DNA from: Pseudomonas sp. Seg1
GTDB taxonomy: Bacteria; Pseudomonadota; Gammaproteobacteria; Pseudomonadales; Pseudomonadaceae
Length of the DNA stretch: 64,000 nucleotides
Assembly (NCBI RefSeq): GCF_018326005.1
Contig: NZ_AP021903.1
Coordinates: 5,545,001 to 5,609,000, forward strand
Direction: 5' to 3'
Shown here: positions 59,220 to 64,000 of the stretch, piece after piece
Position numbering within the stretch: position 1 is the first letter of the stretch
Layout of the letters: each line of letters begins with the position of its first letter
Notes under the pieces: model-generated
Databases searched by the model: none
The model's input: only the letters and a program-made list of their open reading frames with translations
What the model was told of the DNA's origin: nothing
Position numbers and translations under genes: made by a program

Positions 59220-60798
59220 GGCCGCCAACGCCGATCAGAAACAGGCTCAGCGTCTGCTGCGCCTTTATCATCTTTACCGCTTGAGTGTCGGCATCACGCT
59301 GGTGCTGCTGATCTCCAGCAATATGGACAATCGCCTGCTGACGTCGGCCAACGACGATCTGCTGCGCGGCGGCAGTTGGCTGTATCTGGTGCTGAACATC
59401 CTGCTGGTGGTGTTCCTTGAGAACACCCGGCGCCCGGCCCAGCTATTCAGTCTGGCGCTGGTGGATGTGCTGCTGTTGTGTGGCCTGTTCTATGCGGCGG
59501 GTGGCGTGGCGAGTGCCCTCGGCAATTTGCTGGTGGTCTCGGTGGCGATCAGCAACACCCTGCTGCGCCGACGCATCGGCCTGCTGATCGCGGCCATTGG
59601 CGCCCTCGGCATTGTCGCCTTGAGCTTTCTGCTGAGTTTCAGCCATCCCCTGAGCGCCAATGAATATTTGCAGGCCGGCACCCTTGGCGCATTGTGTTTT
59701 GCCGCGTCGTTGCTGGTGCAGGGGCTGATCCGGCGACTGGAAGTCAGCGAAACCCTGGCCGAGCAGAAAGCCAGTGAAGTGGTCGGACTGGAAGCCCTCA
59801 ACGCGCTGATCCTGCAACGCATGCGCACCGGGATTCTGGTACTCGACGCGCAACGTCGGGTGCAACTGGCCAACCAGAGCGCGCAGACCTTGCTCGCGCA
59901 GTCGCATCTTCAAGGCCATTTGATCGACGATTACTCCACCGCGCTGGTTGATCGCCTGCAACTGTGGATGAACAACCCGACCCTGCGTCCGCAAAGCCTG
60001 AAAATCCCCGGTAACGGCCTGGAACTGCAGCCGAGCTTTATCGCCCTCGAACAGAGCCCCAACCAGCAAACCCTGGTGTTTCTCGAAGACCTCGCGCAAA
60101 TCGCCCAACAGGCTCAGCAACTGAAACTCGCTGCGCTGGGGCGTTTGACCGCCGGTATTTCTCACGAAATTCGCAATCCACTGGGCGCCATCAGTCACGC
60201 CGCGCAGTTGCTGGGCGAATCCGAGGAACTCGATGGCGCAGATCGGCGTCTGACGCAGATTATTCAAGATCACTCCAAACGCATGAATCGAGTCATCGAA
60301 AACGTCCTGCAACTGTCTCGTCGCCAGCAGAGCGCCCCGCAACGCCTGGATCTCAAACCATGGCTGGAAAACTTCGTCGCCGAAAGCCGCGAACAGGCCA
60401 CCGAGCGCCAGCAGATTCATTTGCGGATCCACTCGGGCGACTTCACCACCCTGATGGACCCGAATCAGCTCACACAAATTCTCGACAATCTGTTACGTAA
60501 TGGCTGGCGTCACAGCGGACTTCTGCACGAGCAAGCCGAAGTCTGGCTGGCCCTGTTCATTGACCCCGACAGCCAGTTGGCGGTGCTCGAAGTGCAGGAC
60601 AACGGCCCTGGCGTGGCGCTTGATGAACAGGCCCATCTATTCGAACCGTTCTTCACCACCAGCAGCCAGGGCACCGGCCTTGGGCTTTATCTGTCCCGTG
60701 AGCTGTGCGAAAGCAACCAGGCGCGCCTAGACTTCAAACCACGCCAAGGCGGCGGCTGCTTTCGCATCACCTTTGCTCACGGACGGAAACAAAGTTGA
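59203..60798 (+). CDS. pilS: Two-component sensor kinase PilS
   Basis: The 531-residue kinase has six N-terminal membrane helices (about 25-185), a PAS-type linker, a HisKA domain with the phospho-His in GISHEIRNPLG (about 325) and an HATPase (DNGPGV, GTGLGLYLS). It acts with PilR on pilA. A GTG at 59203 overlaps the preceding small gene by 17 bases; a second GTG two codons later is possible. Confidence 0.93.
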   Translation: MPVIAEAANADQKQAQRLLRLYHLYRLSVGITLVLLISSNMDNRLLTSANDDLLRGGSWLYLVLNILLVVFLENTRRPAQLFSLALVDVLLLCGLFYAAGGVASALGNLLVVSVAISNTLLRRRIGLLIAAIGALGIVALSFLLSFSHPLSANEYLQAGTLGALCFAASLLVQGLIRRLEVSETLAEQKASEVVGLEALNALILQRMRTGILVLDAQRRVQLANQSAQTLLAQSHLQGHLIDDYSTALVDRLQLWMNNPTLRPQSLKIPGNGLELQPSFIALEQSPNQQTLVFLEDLAQIAQQAQQLKLAALGRLTAGISHEIRNPLGAISHAAQLLGESEELDGADRRLTQIIQDHSKRMNRVIENVLQLSRRQQSAPQRLDLKPWLENFVAESREQATERQQIHLRIHSGDFTTLMDPNQLTQILDNLLRNGWRHSGLLHEQAEVWLALFIDPDSQLAVLEVQDNGPGVALDEQAHLFEPFFTTSSQGTGLGLYLSRELCESNQARLDFKPRQGGGCFRITFAHGRKQS

Positions 60799-62138
60799 AC
60801 ACGAGCCCACGGCAAAAAATCCTCATCGTCGACGACGAACCGGATATCCGCGAACTCCTGGAAATCACCCTGGGACGGATGAAACTCGACACCTTCAGCG
60901 CACGCAATCTGACGGAAGCCCAGGCGCTGTTGCACCGCGAAACGTTCGACCTGTGCCTGACCGACATGCGCCTGCCCGACGGCACGGGTCTGGAGTTGGT
61001 ACAGCACATCCAGCAACGTTATCCACAATTGCCGGTGGCGATGATCACCGCCTATGGCAGCCTCGAAACGGCAATCAACGCGTTAAAGGCCGGGGCGTTC
61101 GACTTCCTCACCAAACCGGTGGACCTGACCCGGCTGCGCGAACTGGTCGCAACGGCCCTGCGCATGGCGGCGGGAGGGGTTTCGACCACGATTGATCGAC
61201 GGCTGCTGGGTGATTCATTGCCAATGCGTAATCTGCGCAAGCAAATCGACAAGCTCGCTCGCAGCCAGGCACCGGTGTACATCAGCGGCGAATCCGGCAG
61301 TGGCAAAGAGTTGGTGGCGCGACTGATCCACGAACAAGGCCCGCGTGCCGGTCAGCCATTCGTGCCGGTGAACTGCGGGGCGATTCCGTCGGAGCTGATG
61401 GAAAGCGAGTTTTTCGGCCATCGCAAAGGCAGCTTCACCGGGGCTGTCGAGGACAAACCGGGGCTGTTTCAGGCCGCGCAGGGCGGCACACTGTTTCTTG
61501 ATGAGGTGGCGGACTTGCCACTGTCGATGCAGGTGAAACTGCTGCGAGCAATTCAGGAGAAAGCCGTGCGCAGTGTGGGCGGTCAGCAGGAAACCGTGGT
61601 TGATGTGCGAATTCTCTGCGCAACCCACAAGGACCTCGATGCGGAGGTCACCGCCGAGCGCTTTCGCCAGGACCTCTATTACCGTCTCAACGTGATCGAA
61701 CTGCGTGTGCCGTCCCTGCGCGAACGCCGCGATGACATTGAAGTGCTGGCGGCGCACATGCTCAAGCGCTTGGCCAAGGATACCGGCCAACCGGCGGCAC
61801 GCCTGCATCCGCAGGCCCTGGAGGCACTGAAGAGTTACCGCTTTCCAGGCAATGTGCGGGAACTGGAAAACGTCCTCGAGCGGGCACATACCTTGTGCGA
61901 GAACCGCGTGATCGAGACTGAAGATCTACGATTGAGCGAGGGTAACTGCGCGGCGGATGGCGCGATTGCCGATCTGACGCAGATCGACAATCTGGAAGAT
62001 TATCTGGAGAACGTCGAACGCAAACTGATCTTGCAGGCACTGGAGGAAACCCGCTGGAACCGGACGGCGGCGGCGCAGCGGTTGAGCCTGTCGTTCAGGT
62101 CGATGCGTTATCGCCTGAAAAAACTCGGTCTGGACTGA
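60795..62138 (+). CDS. pilR: Sigma-54 response regulator PilR
   Basis: The 447-residue activator of pilA has a receiver domain (LTDMRLPDGTG), an AAA+ domain (GESGSGKE; the sigma-54 loop reads GSFTGA, Ser for the common Ala, as I recall also in P. aeruginosa PilR) and a Fis-type C-terminus (RLSLSFRSMRYRLKKLGL). It begins with TTG at 60795 inside the pilS stop codon (TTGA); an upstream ATG at 60705 lies deep in pilS and is rejected. Confidence 0.93.
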   Translation: MNTSPRQKILIVDDEPDIRELLEITLGRMKLDTFSARNLTEAQALLHRETFDLCLTDMRLPDGTGLELVQHIQQRYPQLPVAMITAYGSLETAINALKAGAFDFLTKPVDLTRLRELVATALRMAAGGVSTTIDRRLLGDSLPMRNLRKQIDKLARSQAPVYISGESGSGKELVARLIHEQGPRAGQPFVPVNCGAIPSELMESEFFGHRKGSFTGAVEDKPGLFQAAQGGTLFLDEVADLPLSMQVKLLRAIQEKAVRSVGGQQETVVDVRILCATHKDLDAEVTAERFRQDLYYRLNVIELRVPSLRERRDDIEVLAAHMLKRLAKDTGQPAARLHPQALEALKSYRFPGNVRELENVLERAHTLCENRVIETEDLRLSEGNCAADGAIADLTQIDNLEDYLENVERKLILQALEETRWNRTAAAQRLSLSFRSMRYRLKKLGLD

Positions 62139-62144
62139 AGACCT

Positions 62145-62235
62145 CATCGCGGGCAAGCCCGCTCCCACAGTGGTCCGAGGCTTCCGCTAAATTGCGTAAG
62201 CTGAAAAGCCTGTGGGAGCGGGCTTGCCCGCGATG
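62145..62235. repeat. REP pair, reversed topology, GCGGGCTTGCCCGC subtype
   Basis: CATCGCGGGCAAGCCCGCTCCCACA and TGTGGGAGCGGGCTTGCCCGCGATG, with about 40 bases between them, again in the outward order. Confidence 0.88.
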
Positions 62236-62265
62236 GCGGCCTTACAGAAACCCATAAACATCAGA

Positions 62266-63366
62266 CTAGATGCGCCCGGTCGGCGCATACGGCGCCGGAT
62301 CAATAATCGGCGTGCGCCCCAGCATCACATCGGCAAACAACTGACACGACGCCGGCGCCAGCACCAAGCCGTTGCGATAATGACCGCAGTTCAGCCACAA
62401 GCCCTCATGCCCCGGCACACGGCCAATGTACGGAATCCCTTCCGGTGATCCTGGCCGCAATCCAGCCCAATGCCCGACCACTTCGGCATCCGCCAAAGCA
62501 GGTATCAGCTCCTCGGCCGAAGCCTTGAGGCTTTGCAGCGCCACATCGGTCGGCGTCTTGTCGTAGCCTTCGTGCTCCAGCGTACTGCCGATCAGGATGT
62601 GCCCATCACGACGCGGAATCGCATAACGCCCCTTGGCCAGCACCATGCTCGGCAGGAAATCCGCCGCACATTTGTAAAGGATCATCTGGCCCTTGACCGG
62701 CTCGACCGGCAACGACAGGTTCAACGTCTTGAGCAGATCACCGCTCCACGCACCCGCGGTCAGCACCACCTGATCGCCAGAGATCACGCCCGTGGACGTC
62801 TGTACGCCAACCACCCGCTCATCCTCGCGAACAAACCCGCTGACTTCGCACTGCTCGTGGATGGTCACGTTCGGCAGCGCCAACAGCGCGGCTTTCAGTG
62901 ATTTGACCAATCGCGGATTTCTGACATTGGCCACATCAGCCATGTAGATCGCCCGCGAAAATCCACTGCCAAGCACCGGCACCGCTTGGTGCGCCGCCGA
63001 GATATCCACAGCCCGCAACGGGCGATTCTCGCGCTCGGCCCAAGCCAGGGCTTCAGCTTCGTCATCCAGATCCAGCCAATACAGGCCGGTGGTGTGAACC
63101 TCAGGATCAACCCCGGTATCAGCCAACAGGCGCTCGCCGAGCTGTGGATAAAAATCCTGCGACCAATGCGCCAGCGCGGTGACTGCCGGGCTGTAGCGCC
63201 ACGGATACAGCGGAGAAACGATGCCGCCACCGGCCCAGGACGATTCCTGGCCGACGCTCGAACGATCCAGCAGCACCACGCTGCGCACTTCGGAAGCAAG
63301 ATTGTAGGCGGTCAGCAGGCCAATCACCCCGCCACCGACAATCACCACTTGCTGTTGCCTGGTCAT
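62266..63366 (-). CDS. thiO: Glycine oxidase ThiO
   Basis: The 366-residue FAD enzyme makes iminoglycine for the thiazole ring of thiamine in Pseudomonas and Bacillus. N-terminal dinucleotide motif GGGVIGLLTAYNLA (about 11-24) and C-terminal GHYRNGLVLAPASC match the DAO family. It follows pilE, not a thi operon, which is its usual place in Pseudomonas. Confidence 0.92.
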   Translation of the reverse strand: MTRQQQVVIVGGGVIGLLTAYNLASEVRSVVLLDRSSVGQESSWAGGGIVSPLYPWRYSPAVTALAHWSQDFYPQLGERLLADTGVDPEVHTTGLYWLDLDDEAEALAWAERENRPLRAVDISAAHQAVPVLGSGFSRAIYMADVANVRNPRLVKSLKAALLALPNVTIHEQCEVSGFVREDERVVGVQTSTGVISGDQVVLTAGAWSGDLLKTLNLSLPVEPVKGQMILYKCAADFLPSMVLAKGRYAIPRRDGHILIGSTLEHEGYDKTPTDVALQSLKASAEELIPALADAEVVGHWAGLRPGSPEGIPYIGRVPGHEGLWLNCGHYRNGLVLAPASCQLFADVMLGRTPIIDPAPYAPTGRI

Positions 63367-63423
63367 GTTTGATCCAACCGTAAAAAAGACAGTGGGCGCA
63401 AAAGGCGCCCGAAAGAAAGCGCC

Positions 63424-63825
63424 TCAGCGGCCCCAGCAATCCTTGGTGGTCAGCCCGGTAGTCGCGTTGTTCATGCTTCTGACACCCGTGTTGGTCAGGG
63501 TGAAATCCCCGCACTTGTCAGTCGCCATGGCCGTGCCCGTCTTGCGGGTAGCGGTCAGCAGGAAGGTCTGGTCGGTGATGGTCGGCGTGATCGTATAAAA
63601 ATCGTTGCCTGCACTCAGACCGGTGATGCCGGTGTAGATATTGTTCTTGGTGTAGAAACGTTCGAGGCTCTGCGCCTGTTCCGACAGCAGCGATACCACT
63701 TCGGCGCGACGGCCCTTCTTCACGTATTCGGTGTAGCTTGGAATGCCGATGGTGAGCATGATCCCGATGATCGCAATCACAATCATGATTTCGATCAGGG
63801 TAAAGCCTCGGTTGGATCTGCGCAT
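63424..63825 (-). CDS. pilE: Type IV minor pilin PilE
   Basis: The 133-residue prepilin has leader MRRSNRG, then FTLIEIMIVIAIIGIMLTIGIPSYTEYVKKGRR; C-terminal Cys in KCGDF and KDCWG can form a disulfide. The minor pilins prime pilus assembly with PilY1. It follows pilY1 and precedes thiO on the same strand. Confidence 0.92.
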   Translation of the reverse strand: MRRSNRGFTLIEIMIVIAIIGIMLTIGIPSYTEYVKKGRRAEVVSLLSEQAQSLERFYTKNNIYTGITGLSAGNDFYTITPTITDQTFLLTATRKTGTAMATDKCGDFTLTNTGVRSMNNATTGLTTKDCWGR

Positions 63826-63840
63826 GCCTCAAACTCTCGC

Positions 63841-64000
63841 TTACTGTATTTGTCGCCACATGATACGACGGCTGCCGCCGCCGGATTTTTCCACCAGGGT
63901 AGTAATGCCGCCACTGGAGTCGTTCACAATCTTGCGCGTTGCGCCGTTGACGATGGCGTTCAGGGTCGGAATGCCGCCGGTGAATATCACGCCACTGGAA
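63841..64000 (-). CDS. pilY1: PilY1 C-terminal end (partial)
   Basis: Only the last 52 residues lie in the window (...SGVIFTGGIPTLNAIVNG... ending GGGSRRIMWRQIQ and TAA at 63841-63843). The Ser/Gly-rich end with R-x-x-W-R-x-x and the position directly before pilE fit PilY1, the pilus-tip adhesin. The 5' part is beyond the right edge. Confidence 0.75.
   Translation of the reverse strand, partial: SSGVIFTGGIPTLNAIVNGATRKIVNDSSGGITTLVEKSGGGSRRIMWRQIQ

Overview
This 64 kb window is chromosomal DNA of a Pseudomonas, most likely of the P. fluorescens group. The evidence is the GC-rich, densely packed gene order (msrPQ, pssA, ilvCHI, mrcB; PrrF next to a cAMP-binding protein and heme ABC genes; dksA-gluQRS-cbrX-cbrAB-crcZ-pcnB-folK-panBCD-pgi-acs; pilA/pilBCD-coaE-yacG; clpB-pgeF-rluD/bamD; pilSR-thiO-pilE). 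Nine REP-type inverted pairs in the intergenic gaps also point to this group. I see no phage, insertion sequence, plasmid or CRISPR locus; this is core genome.

Layout. 1-12.4 kb: methionine sulfoxide repair (msrPQ), phospholipid synthesis (pssA), branched-chain amino acid synthesis (ilvIHC), peptidoglycan synthase mrcB and a fused phosphotransferase/kinase. A strong leftward promoter at the very left edge probably drives an rRNA operon outside the window. 12.4-18.0 kb: an iron and heme block with a cAMP-binding-type protein, the Fur-regulated sRNA PrrF, a ChaN-like lipoprotein and a heme ABC importer. 18.0-28.6 kb: sfsA, an aminotransferase, dksA, gluQRS, then the carbon-control module cbrX-cbrA-cbrB-crcZ, then pcnB. 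28.6-41.3 kb: folK, pantothenate genes panBCD, pgi, acetyl-CoA synthetase and several conserved genes of unknown role. 41.5-47.5 kb: a BON-domain gene with a textbook sigma-54 promoter, then pilA divergent from pilBCD-coaE-yacG. 47.5-53 kb: small conserved genes, ndh, an EF-hand protein and four tRNAs. 53-64 kb: clpB (heat-shock promoter), pgeF, rluD, bamD, pilSR, thiO, pilE and the 3' end of pilY1.

How the parts work together. CbrA/CbrB and sigma-54 drive CrcZ, a decoy RNA rich in AAnAAnAA motifs that titrates Hfq/Crc. The acetyl-CoA synthetase gene 7 kb downstream carries such a motif directly upstream of and touching its ribosome binding site, so it is a plausible target. PilS/PilR at 59-62 kb should activate the sigma-54 promoter of pilA at 42.7 kb, while PilB, PilC and PilD assemble and process the pilins PilA and PilE. 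PrrF and the heme genes share iron control.

Main points for a second look: a one-base loss in a C-run that breaks the expected start of mrcB; a complete sigma-54/IHF/enhancer layout upstream of the BON gene; an EF-hand protein carrying an EGKCG repeat typical of modified copper-binding peptides; three CGGACA repeats spaced exactly one helical turn apart between the heme operon and a Rieske gene; four GTAAC(A/G) repeats before panB; and a terminator inside the tRNA cluster.
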